Assembly: GCA_951799425.1 (NCBI GenBank)
Contig: OX637409.1
Location: 20,324,460 to 20,388,459 of the forward strand
Source: Ilex aquifolium
Lineage: Eukaryota > Streptophyta > Magnoliopsida > Aquifoliales > Aquifoliaceae
Length of the DNA stretch: 64,000 nucleotides
Direction of reading: 5' to 3'
Part shown: positions 35,176 through 46,800 of the stretch, in pieces
How positions within the stretch are numbered: position 1 is the stretch's first letter
Layout: each line of letters opens with the position of its first letter
Notes under the pieces: generated by a model
Database searches by the model: none
Told to the model about the DNA's origin: nothing
What the model saw: only the letters and a program-made list of their open reading frames with translations
Made by a program: the position numbers and the translations under genes

Positions 35176-36750
35176 AAAAGAACATATAACATTTTAGGGG
35201 AAGAAAGGAGGGTTTTCTTACACCCAACGTGTCAATCTAATATGAAAATATTGGGTATAGATTTAGTTATAACCACTTCGGATTATAGTCAAGTAGATTA
35301 ATCACACAAAATTAAAAAAGTTGAATCGAGCCTAAATTATGTCACACAAATACAGCTATGTATACAATTTATACACGATACCACAAAAAATAGGATAGAC
35401 ATAAGTTGAATATATTCTGATATGATGATTCTCACAAGAAACTTAATAAAACTACTACTTAAAGATGAAGTTATTATGATCGTTGGCCAACCATTGTGAC
35501 TGGTAAAAGACAACAAACAGTCTAGCATGTTAGTTTTGCTCCCACCTACCCTGAAAAACCATCAAGTGAAGTGGAAAAGTTTGGCTAATTTGTCTGCTGG
35601 ATACCCAAGATTGAGCCTGAGATGCATCGGTCTTTACCATCAGAGTTCTACTCTGAGATTGACAAAGCCACTTTCGCTTTCATTCAATGGTTGGAAGCCA
35701 ATAAGCCAAAAGACAATAGACTTCTCCAACCTTCCCCTCTGAGTTTGACTCTGATGAGCTTGAATCCAATCCTAAATAAAGAATAAAGAATTTCCCCAAT
35801 TGAACCGAGCAGACTGACCCGTTTCCTCTAGTTTAAAAATCTTGCTGTTTGTTCTCAGGTATTAGAATCAAAAGCTTATGAGGATTAGGCGCACGATCCA
35901 TATTGTAGGTGCGTGTTCCATATAAAAAATCATTATTAGTGACTAACAAAAAATTGATGACTTGTACTTTGTATCTTGAAAAATTTAAAATTTTTTATTT
36001 TGGATTATCAAAGATTAGATTTTTTACGTTACACTTTATATGTATTAAAAGTGTTTCAATGTGACTTTTCTGTTAACTTTCGTACTCATTGCGTCAACGT
36101 CGATGTTATGGTTTTTAACGGAATAAGTAATGGAAACTAACAAAAGAGTCATATTACAATATTTTTAATACATTAAATGTGCAATGTAGAAAATCTAATA
36201 TCTGAGAGTATAAAATGAAAAATCTTAAATCTTTTAGGATACAAAAAACAATCACCCCTCGATTCGTTCCATGGCGCGAAATTTATCATTGACTAAACAA
36301 TCATTTGGTTATGCTATTTTGGGCTTTGTTCTAACCGAAACTATTGCATCTTTCCCGAAGTCGTGGGTTATTTTGTTATGTTATGTCTTGATCTTGCTTT
36401 CTTAATCGTAAGTGTAATAAGGTAGCTCTTGAAGGCGGACTGCTTTAAAAAATAACTATGGTTAGTTTATTAATCTAGAATGGACAATCTTTCAGAAACC
36501 TACAAAGAAAAACATTAATTTTTTTAACCAGTTCAGCTAGAAGAGTTTAGAAATCATCATCAAAAGGTCTACAATTTGGCCTTTGCAAGCGAGTCACAAT
36601 TTACTTGATTCGCCTAAGTTTTGAATTGTAGTACACATTTGAATTTATTCTGTAACAATGAATTTAAAAGATGCGTGATGAAGATGAGTATATATTATAA
36701 AAATAGTTTTTCTAATACTAGTTGCAATGTGTAATCTCACCGGCTGACAC
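35176..36750. other. Intergenic
   Basis: No gene is recognised. At about 35530-35760 a more balanced base composition gives a frame reading EPEMHRSLPSEF and EIDKATFAFIQWLEANKP, possibly a worn coding fragment. I cannot name a family. Confidence 0.45.
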
Positions 36751-37228
36751 TAGGGTTGTTCACCCGAGCGGACGAGTAGGAAATAGTGAATTTCATCTTC
36801 CAAGTTGATGAATTGCGGAAGACAATTTTCTTGGCCGACCCAACCCGATCGAGGGTAATGTTTGGAGCCGAATTCCGTCCAAAAAATCGGCTCAAAAGTC
36901 TGGTAGGAATGCATAATACCTCACATATTTTCAGTTTTTAATTTTTGGGTCATTTTAACAACTCAATTACAAAATTTTTGGGTTATTTTTACAATTCGGC
37001 TATTAAAATATAATATAAGAACATATAAACCAACACAATAAACCAATAATACTAAAGAAATTCGATAATACGATGTCGTTTTATACCAAATATATTATGG
37101 GTATTCTATATTCTTACTCGCGTTTTTACGGAATTCTATTGGCCGGCCGAAATTTTGTAGAATTTCAAATAGAATAGAATAGGAAGGATCCAAAACGGGT
37201 CGGGTGAGCAGAATTCTGAACAGCCCTA
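36751..37228. mobile_element. hAT-type MITE with TAGGGYTGTTCA ends (478 bp)
   Basis: TAGGGTTGTTCA at 36751-36762 is matched by the inverse of TGAACAGCCCTA at 37217-37228. Sub-terminal CACCCGAGCGG / GGGTCGGGTGAGC words also mirror each other. The expected 8-bp duplication is not convincing. Confidence 0.6.
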
Positions 37229-37866
37229 CCCGGCACCCAATAAGATTATAGTTTTGGAGGCATTTGACTGCCTTTTGTTAAACAGCACTCCATTGATAGA
37301 AAGTTTCAGATGGGATATATTGAATAAACCCATTGAAAACTGGAATGGGACTGTCCCAAGTGTGGATTGGAACTACCATATATATATATATGTATATATA
37401 TATATTAATTTCATTTTGCTAGTTGAATTCAAAAGTCTATAGTTTTCCATTGCTTGTATAGTCATTACAGAAGAATTGTTATTTACTTGCTTGTCAAACC
37501 TTCCATTCCCATTTTGAACGACTGACAGTGACACATGCTTTCCTTGACTTTTTTTTTTTTAAAAAAAAAAATTATAGTGATTTTTACCTTTAATATTTTT
37601 TATTGTAAATTTTAACTTATTCTTGAAATATTTTTAATTTTATGAAGTGTGGTTTAAAGTTTTAAACCCACGAGTTCTAGTATAAAAGCGTGCTTGCAAA
37701 CATACTTTTAAAGATTCATGTTTTAAAGAATACTTTGAAAACCCATTCTAAAAATAAAAAACATGGGTTCTATTCTTTTATAACAAATAACAATAGTTTT
37801 AAAAATAAAATCAAAATATTATTGTGGAATAGAAATTGATTCGGCTTTCCAATCTCATTCAAGAAA
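37229..37866. other. Intergenic
   Basis: No gene recognised. A (TA)n tract lies at about 37379-37404, and a T-run meets an A-run at 37549-37570. Confidence 0.6.
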
Positions 37867-38059
37867 AATATTGGGTGTAATTGTTACACCACGTTAGCAG
37901 TGTCATGTGGTGTAACAGTCTACTAAGAAGTAAACAACTCTGCAAGTGAGTCTCATTAAAATTCATAACCACCCAGTTATGTAATACATAACCACCTCCA
38001 TGGTAAGAAGTGGACTCCATTTTATCCATTTTCTTATTGGATAGTTGTACCCAATATTT
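37867..38059. mobile_element. Foldback MITE, copy 1 (193 bp)
   Basis: AATATTGGGTGTAA at the left is mirrored by TTGTACCCAATATT at the right. The interior contains inverted GTTACACCAC / GTGGTGTAAC words shared with the next element. Confidence 0.55.
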
Positions 38060-38109
38060 ACTCCTCATTCTGGCTTGCAAGAGCCGCAATTGAGGGCAAT
38101 AACGGTGTA

Positions 38110-38350
38110 TTCGAATATGAATATTTAATGTATCAGTTACATAATGTTAGTATTATTATGTATTGTAACTGTTCAATGATAAATAAATAAGTTGGTAAAG
38201 TGAATCTCACTATTTTACATGGGACAGTTAGCTATCTTACATGGAGGATAGTTATTTAAAAGAGTAGGGTTCATTTTACTTATTTGTTGAGTTATCATTG
38301 AACAGTTACACCATGTGATAATGTTGACATTGTATAATCGTTACAATGAA
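38110..38350. mobile_element. Foldback MITE, copy 2 (about 240 bp, arms about 100 bp)
   Basis: GTAACTGTTCAATGATAA (about 38166-38183) pairs with TTATCATTGAACAGTTAC (about 38292-38310). Pairing extends outwards to AATATT words at both ends and inwards to about 38250. It is related to its left neighbour through the GTGTAAC and GTTACACCA words. Confidence 0.6.
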
Positions 38351-38359
38351 TATTTTTTC

Positions 38360-39385
38360 GATACAACAAACCAAGATTCTTCCTTGTATCAAATCCAAAA
38401 AGAAAAGAAAAGAAAAGGATATGGCTGAATCATGATGTCCTACCATGTGAGTTTTGGGGTGAGCAATATGTCACTAGCTTCTCTGATTTGTTTGACTTCT
38501 TGTCTTGCTGACCCTTTTTTTTGGCTACTTCATGTGCAGGAGTTTTTAAAGGCACAAATTGATTGGTATCTCTAAAGCCATTGAGATCTATAGTTCCTTC
38601 CTCGCAAGTCAATCTTACTTTGCCCGATGTGAATAATAGGGAGGTAGTTACGTGTGTATTCAGAGTTTGCATTATAATTGTATGTAAAAAAATATGCTTG
38701 AGGTATGGTGGTTAGTTCAGAGTTCGAGGAAGTAGTCGGCACAAGTCGAAACATCTTCTAACAAAAAAATAAAAAAACACACGTATTTAGAATGATTCTC
38801 CGTTACTTTCTTTGTTTTATATAAAAAAACATTATGGTCTAATAGCACTGTCAGATACAGAGGGAGGATTGAGAGACTGACCCTAACCTTGGCTCACTTT
38901 GGGCCTAAGCTAGCCCTTTACCTTAAACATTGGGCCTGAACAGAGGGTCAGCTCAAGGAATTACTGGGTTGGGCTGGCTGACCCCCTTGTGGTAATAGCC
39001 CTCCAAGTGAGCTACGTTGTTGGCTTGTGTTCAGCCCAAGTTGAAAGATACAATGCTGCATGGTGCTTGGTATACAAGTCAGCTGAATGATGCATATCTC
39101 CAATCTGAATTGCTTATGTCCATATTATGGTAAAAAAAATCATTCGACAATGCTCGGCACTTTTCATTCCGATACTACTCCACATTTCGTATAAACCACG
39201 AGTTTTACACGACTCACCTTAATCGTTCAAGACCTATCACCAAATTAGCCGACATCATTCGTATCACTGCAATATGGAATCTTCTGTCCTGTTCAACTTC
39301 TTATTATACTTATAATTTGTATGTGTCATCCACCAATAACTTTCCATTAAACGATTCATCGAACCAGCCATCCTAAAACCTTAAA
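38360..39385. other. Intergenic
   Basis: No gene recognised. A GC-richer stretch at 38860-39010 (GGGCCT and GGCTGACCC words) may be a worn mobile element. The sequence left of the PAL fragment shows no further PAL-like frame. Confidence 0.5.
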
Positions 39386-39995
39386 CCATGATCCACATTG
39401 ATGATCCTTTGCAGTGCAAGTGCAACTTACCCTCCGATGCAAAAGCTCAGGGAAGTCCTTGTTGATCATGCATCGATCAACAACGATGACTTCATGAATC
39501 GCGACGTTTCCATCTTCCTCAAGATGGGAGCTTGTGAGGAGGAATTGAAGAGCCTCTCACCTAAAGAAGTTGAGAGCACACAAAGCTGTTGTGAGTCTTG
39601 GGACAGTGGAAATTCAGTAGTTCTCAACAGAATCAAGGAGTGCAGATCTTACCCTCTGTACAAGTTTGTGAGACAAGAGTTGGGTATTCGACAGGAGAGG
39701 AGATTATCTCACCTGGAGATGAATTCGACAAGGTATTCTCAGCAATTTGTGAGCCAAAGGCAATACGGCTTCAAAGCCAGATATGAAGTATAGAGCTGCG
39801 ACTAAGCAAACGGAGGATCTAAAAAGAGTGTTTAATACTGGGTCGATCTGATGTCCGACCGATCGAGGGAATGGAATTGATACCGAGGAGAAGTGAAATC
39901 CAACTGCTCGACTATCTTTCTCACTTCCAGTATTTCCACATTGGTCGAAAATATGGTCTCAAGGATTGGAATGGCGCCCTTCTTCCAATTTGTTA
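39386..39995 (+). pseudogene. PAL: Phenylalanine ammonia-lyase C-terminal fragment
   Basis: The readable pieces in order are [70 protein letters not shown] and finally WNGALLPIC followed by a stop (39993-39995). These are the conserved last about 170 residues of plant PAL. They lie in at least three different frames, so frameshifts have occurred near 39400, 39690 and after 39780, and part of the last stretch is scrambled. The catalytic Ala-Ser-Gly region, normally in the first half, is absent. PAL deaminates phenylalanine to cinnamate; this copy cannot. Whether it arose from a segmental or RNA copy cannot be told, since this part of PAL has no intron. Confidence 0.9.
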
Positions 39996-40601
39996 GCCTT
40001 TCTGGACAGACGACACCAATAATTTCAGTGTCTTAACAAACCAGAAGATGCTCAAGAAAAAAAGGCAGCTTCTTTCTGTGTACACATCTTTTTCTGGTTT
40101 GAAATCTTGAAATGTTTTGACAACCTACTGGAAAATTCATGCTTTGGCAAAATAATTGAATAAAGTACGAAATGTAAACTCATACATCTTAAGTTCGAAT
40201 TTCCACGATCGCATTAAATCGGGATCAACCAATGTACGCAATTTGTGGGTACTTGTGTGCATCCAAAGTTTATGTTGCAATCATAAATCTAAAAAACACG
40301 TAATTGGATGATTCTCACTTGAGGAGGACCAACTAGCCAAACAAAAAACAAATCATATACCATTATCAAGCCAGAATTCCAAGATAAATTTCCCTCAAAT
40401 CACACATGGATACTATTAAAATGACAAAGCTCTAGCAATATAAAACCCAGAATCAAATTATACAGCATAAAACAATCCAGTACAAAGTCCATTACAATGA
40501 AGAAATAGCCCAAATGGTTGGGTGTCCATTTCCACTAAGCAACTGATGGATTTCATAAGTAGATTTTGAACCAGCAACTCTTTCAGAAGACCGCAACACC
40601 A

Positions 40602-40634
<33 letters not shown>

Positions 40635-40864
40635 GAGAGTAAGCAAATAAACATAAATATATACATCCTAATTTAGTACAGCAAAGCATTCAACTATATA
40701 CAACCAGAAATTTATGTGATAAAAAAAATTAGATAAAAGGACATTTTTACATCTTACTCTGGTTAGCCATTACAATTCACACGAGCTCCTCCCACAAATA
40801 ATGTTGCAAGGCCTGGTGGGACAAAAGTTAGACAAGCAGCATTTTTTCAAGCAATGTTGACCGA
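39996..40864. other. Spacer / 3' UTR of the MOM-like gene
   Basis: No coding sequence. A CT/CA microsatellite lies at about 40601-40635. Sequence next to 40864 is the likely 3' UTR of the minus-strand MOM-like gene. Confidence 0.55.
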
Positions 40865-43800
40865 TCAATCATCATCAGATAAACAAAAAACATCAGCAGC
40901 TACAGCAGAAGGGGTTGAGCTAACATGTGTGCTAGCCGGTGGTCCAAACTCGGACAAGTCTAATGAATCAAAGTTGGCACTAAAATCAGGTAGAGGTGGC
41001 AAACTGTTAGGCTGATGTGCACTGGGACAATTATCAATGTCCATAAGCAACTCCAGGGCAGAAAGTGACAAACTATGAGCTGGCAAGCCTCTGGCAGTTT
41101 CAGGTTGTGGAGACCTCCTATAAGGTCCAGAGTGATTGGTCAATAATGGTGGGGTTGGTTGGGGTGGAAGTTGGGGATGTGAGGGAGCAGTTTCAGGCAG
41201 GTTATTTGGTGCCTGCTGGTAAGGTATCCCACGTGGTAGGGATGTGAGACTGGCAGCCGACATGGATGCATGTCTGAAAGGTTGAATGTGGGGGGCGGGG
41301 GCACGAATCTCACCACCAACTCGGAGATTTCGTGTGGAAGGGGTAACGGAGCTAATATGAAGAGGTCTGCTCATACTGCTGGATAAAAGTGCCGCTGAAT
41401 GGTGAACGCGTGCAGGGCGTGGGGTGATCTGCTGACTGGCTGGAGGTTGGCCAGCTGGATGCAAACCAGAGACAGGAGGTCTTGGTGTAGGCTGCACCAA
41501 ACTGGAAGGCATAGCTGCAATGAAATCAAATGTTAGGTGCTCACCAAAAAGACATGAACCTCCATGCATGTCCAAGTTGAACATATATTAAAGTTCATAT
41601 CTGCAAGCACATGTTTGCGTATGCATATAGACAACTATATAACATGCAAGGCAACATAATTAACAGTGTTGCAGTTTAAGGGTATCGGTAGGGTTCAGTA
41701 CATTCCAAAGCATTCAAGTAAAATTGGGGTTTTGCAGGAAAAGGGCAAGAAGATTTCCTAGGGGGATTCCTGAGATCAAAATATTAACAAGGTGGTCCAA
41801 AAACTATTACAAGCTGTATTTTCTGGACTTTGAAACTCTGCATCCTTTAAATTGCGTTTCATTCTTCAGACCAAATCAAGGCTATCACATTTGTGTTGAC
41901 ATAGATTTCTAAAATCCTTAATCTTAAAAATGGTCTTTTGTTTTTTAATCAAGATGATGTCATCGAATTTCTTACAGTTCTATTCAAAATTCAGTCAGAA
42001 TGAAGCAGTAAGGAAAATGCACCTCGAATTGTTCTGTCAATATATTGGGAGGCTAGAGAACTAATTATGTATGATAACACAATTTTTATCTTTCTTAAGA
42101 CTTCATTGAAGAACAAAAAACACCAAATTATCCATGAACATAACAATATATTTTTCCAATTAGGTATTATATCATTCCCACTCCTATATAAGTGAAAGTT
42201 TAAAGAAGGGATAATAGACATTGTTTTATTTGACGTATACCACTGAGATCAGAAGTATATTCCTAATTCTATAGATGAAGTAGAGTAGGTTCAAGGCATC
42301 CAGGGGCTTGCACAAGGTGATTCTTCTTCACCTTTTTTATTCACTTTAGTGCACAAGGTACTCAGAGCTAGGGGTTGTCATTGAAAATGATGAGATTTCG
42401 GTCTCTCATTTGCAATTTGTTGATGGCACTATTTTCTGTTCTTTAGACGATGAGGTAAAATTTTGAAACTCAAAAAAGATAGTGGACTTGTTTGGTAATG
42501 TTTTGGGATAGTGGGCATCAACTCCCAGCAGGATAAGACTACAAGGTTTGCAGGTTTATTTGATGTGTTGTAGAAGGTGGCCTCTGACATTTTTGAGACT
42601 TGCCTATTTTTTTTTTTGGGGGGGGGGGTTAATCCCCTTTTTTCTGAATTTCTGGGAGCCTGTTATTGAAAAATTTGGAAGAGATTACATGGATGGAAGA
42701 AAGCTTACATTTCAAGTAAGAAGAGCAACTAAGACTAACCCAAGCAGTATTACCTAGCATTTCCACTTATTTTCTATCTCTGTTTAAGATGTCACGAAGA
42801 GTGACAGATGATTGGAAATACGATGAGTGACTTTCTGTGAGATGGGAATGGTGAGGTGACAGGGTTACTTATTTAAGTGGGAGGTGGTGAGAAAATCAAG
42901 AATGAAAGGGGGATTTCCATTGTCAATCTGTTTCACCGAAAAGTGGCTTTAGTTGAAAAATGGCTTTGGAGATTTCTTAGGGAACAACATTAACTGTGGG
43001 ATCTATTTATCAAGAGTAAATCCGGTTTACATGTCAATAACTGGATACCAATGGGGTAGAAAAAGGAAGTTCTTGAAGTCCATGGAAACTATGGATTGAA
43101 TAGATTCTTGCAAAATGTCAAATATATTGTGGAATGAGGAGAGAGTTAGATTATAAGAGGATGTTTGGCTATGGGGAGCCTCCATTATGTAGAGTTTCCT
43201 CATCTCTATCATATTCATCATGCTCACAATTCTTCCATTGCTTCCATGGTTTGCTATATTCCTCATTCACATTCTTGGGATGTTGGTTTTTGTAGAAATC
43301 TTGATCACAGAGATGTCCTGGACATGGCCCTACTTCTTTCCATGCTTAACGTTGTTAATTTGTCTCATGAGTCAATCGATAAAAGAAGTGAGACCTATGA
43401 TGCATGGATACGGACTCAGGAATACGACAAAATTCTAAAATATAAGACACGGGTACGACAATGATACGACTAATTAAAATAATATTATATATAAAATAAC
43501 AACATTAATAATAACTAATTTCATATTATGGTATGTTCAGAATAATTGAATAAAATGCAGATTAATTTTTTTTTTACAAATTAAAGTACCACTCGTGTGT
43601 CGTGAGATGGAATGACTGTGAGGCCACAATTACACAGCAATTAACACAAATCAGGTTAGTGAGCTTTAATGAAAAAAAAAAACTCCAAAAAATTCGTTCA
43701 AACAACAAAAATCTCAAAAAATTTCTAAAATTTCAAAACCCTAACCCAATTAAATTCACAAAACAGATGATTCTAAACCTAAATAATTGAATAAAATACT

Positions 43801-46800
43801 GATTAATTTTTTTTCCCAGATTAAAATACCACTCGTGAGTCTAAGATGGGAGTGACTGTGAGGCTAGGTTTTGTGCATAGTTGCACAACAACTAACGCAA
43901 ATCAGGTTAGTGAGCTTAATGAACTAAAAAAATCCACAAAATATTTGTTCAAACAACAAAAACCCCAAAAGATTCCCAAATTTTTAAAACCCTAACTCAA
44001 TCAAATTTACAAACCACATAATTCTAAACCTAAATAGCAAAATTAATGCACAAAATCAACCCCAAAGCCTGCAAACCACAAAAGTAGCAATCCTCCCCCC
44101 CCCCCCCCCCCGCCAAAAAAAAAAAAATAAAGAACTTGATTTGTTGAAGCAAATTTGCAGATCTTCAACTCTTCGGTCTTCCCTTCTCCTCTCTTCTACT
44201 TCTTCTCCTCCACCTCTCTTCGTTGCTGAAGTAAATGGGGCTGGAGTTCAATGCCTTCGCCTTCGCCTCTTCTTCTCCTTCTCTCTATTGATGCTTTGAA
44301 CAAACAAAATGTTTGGCTTGACCCTATCTTCTTTTACGAGGTATTTCCCCTTCTTTTTTTTTTCAACCACCTAAATTTTTTAAAATAACAAAAATTACCA
44401 TGTCGTATCCCCATGTATCCAGTACGTGTCCCTCCCGTATCTCCCACATATCCGACTAAAAAAATATCATTTTTCTATTCAGGAAGTGTCAGACACATGT
44501 CTAGCCGTGTCCCACACGTATCTAGAACAGTGTCCGATACCGCCACGTCGACCCCTGCGAGTATCCGTGCTTGCTAGAGTAAGATACATCCTTTGAGTAA
44601 TTCACATACGGTGTTTCTCCCATTTGGGATGATTTGGAGTGCTGAAGTACCCATAAAAGTGCATGTTTGTGTTTTGGACTATTACGTGTGGTAAGATTAG
44701 TACTAATGGACACGCTCCAGTAGAGGAGACCTCAGACTTGTCTTTCTCAGCAGTGGTATGCTATGTGCCGAGATTCTAGTGAATCCATGGATCACCTATT
44801 TTTACACTACCTATTGCTTTGTCTTTATGGCATAAGATATTTGATGTTGCAGGATTGAGTTGGGTAGCCTCTAGTTCCTTCTCCTCTGTGTTTTTTGAGG
44901 TCTTTAGTGGTTTTGAAAGCACAAAAATGGAACCACTTTATGGACTCGTGGATGCTTTGCTATTATATGGGTTACTTGATACGAAAGAAATGCGGGGATA
45001 GGTGACATTAAATTGAGGTGGTGGAAGGATTACAGGAAAGAAGCTACTCCCTTGCAGCATTTTGGGCCCCCATCACTAAAGAATTTCAGGGAACTCCATT
45101 CTTCTGCATACTAAGGGTGGAATGCTTTGTGATTTTTGGTTTGTTTCTTATGTAATTTGTGATTCACTATGAAATGCTTTGTTTGGACTTCTTGTCCACC
45201 TTCACTATTGTATATTATATTTGATTAATAAAATGTTTTTCCTCATTAAGAGTATAGGGCTCAAGCCCCAACCTAACCATGTGACTCTGTCTCAGATACC
45301 ACACAGGCCAGGGTTTTACCCTGCGAGAGCAGGCCATAGGAACAGAGAAGGATTAGCAAGTGCCCATCATGTCCACAGTCCGCAAGGAGAAGTTCTACAT
45401 ATCATTGTCGAAAACTGGCCTCAAGCATTGGACACAATTCACCATCAGATACGTCGATTCTGTACATAAGCTTAGTTCTACATAACAACATGTGAAGGTC
45501 ACAGCTTAGATATAAAATTATCATTTTCCATATGCTGATTTCGTTTTTATCAAGTTTCATGCGGAATGCTGAAATTGTGGAAAGATGACCAAATTTAGAA
45601 TTTTGAACATAGAGAACAAAGTAATCACAATTAGAATTATAATTCTGGACTTAACTACTAACCAAGACTAAATAGTATCAACATCTATCATCTTTCTAAA
45701 TTCAGCAGATATACCCAACAAAGAAATAGAAAAATAGTGGTTTGGAAGTCTGTTGCAAATATGTACCTTGTGAACTTCCCAAGGTCCCATTATGCCTGAG
45801 ATCCTGGCACTTAGACCTGAAAGCTTCTGCCAATATCTTATTCATGAGAACCTTCTTGTGGTTTGTATCAGCTTCATTTTTTTTCAGCAGGAATGCTGCC
45901 TCAGCCTCCTGATGTTTAGCCTCATACTTGCTACGAATTTGAGCAATCTCCTTGTCGCATTCAGATTTCAGCCACACTTTCTGCTCAAAGAAACATATTA
46001 GTGTGACTGAAAATAAAATTTACACAAATCACTTGAAGAAATCATGATAAAGAGCAAATGTGACACCGACCGTATCTTCATGAACCTTGATCACTTGTTC
46101 TGTTTCTTTACGTAGTCTTTCCAATTCAATTTGCAGTGGGTCAGTATATAAAGACAGAGTTGGCATCCAGAAGGCTTCTTGGTGTGCACTATGCATTGGA
46201 ACGTGGTTAAATCCTTGCACACTGGATAAATTTTCTCCAGGTTGCAAAACAGCTTGATTTGGAAGCTCGACTCTGACCTCAACATTTTGTAAAGAGGCCT
46301 GCAATTCGCCACTTTGTTGATTTTGGACTCTACCAGGCGAACTTAAGTCAGGCTGATTATTCCCAAGAGGTAATTGTGTAGCATCAGTCGGAGAATTCAC
46401 TACTAAATTTCCCCCTGTTCGTGAAGTAGCATGACCTGGAAGCTCTGCTTGGTTAACAGCCAACAGGAAAGATGACTCCGCATTTTGGGAAGAGATGTGC
46501 CCTTCACTAGAACGTTCACGACCAAGTCCATTAGCTGAAGGTAAATCATGTTGATCGTGACCCCCGTGTATACACATTGACCGACACAGTCTATCAAGAG
46601 GTTCTAACAACGGTGCTTCATGATAAGACTGATCAATGGGTCCAGCACCAACAGGTTGCAAAGCTTGAACATCATCTTGTTGCAAAGTTCTCTGATTTCC
46701 TTGAAGAGTTGCAACTTCATCTAGAATTCCAGTAGATGCCAATGCTTGAGAACCTTCATCCTGGAGCGCCTGACAATATACCATATCAAACAGAAAGAAT

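Larger units (their letters stand above)
42290..45245 (+). mobile_element. Decayed L1-type LINE in the last MOM-like intron
   Basis: Reverse-transcriptase remnants are readable at the left (GLAQGDSSSPFLFTL near 42306; HLQFVDGTIFC near 42410). Later ORF2 parts follow (RGISIVNLFHRKVALVEKWLWRF near 42905-42975, and the zinc-finger-like end with HVFVWTI and GLSWVASSSF at 44660-44880). A 3' tail lies near 45170-45245. The element is 5'-truncated, has many stops and frameshifts, and is split by an insertion at about 43395-44575. It is antisense to the host gene and lies within the intron 41515-45766. Confidence 0.8.
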
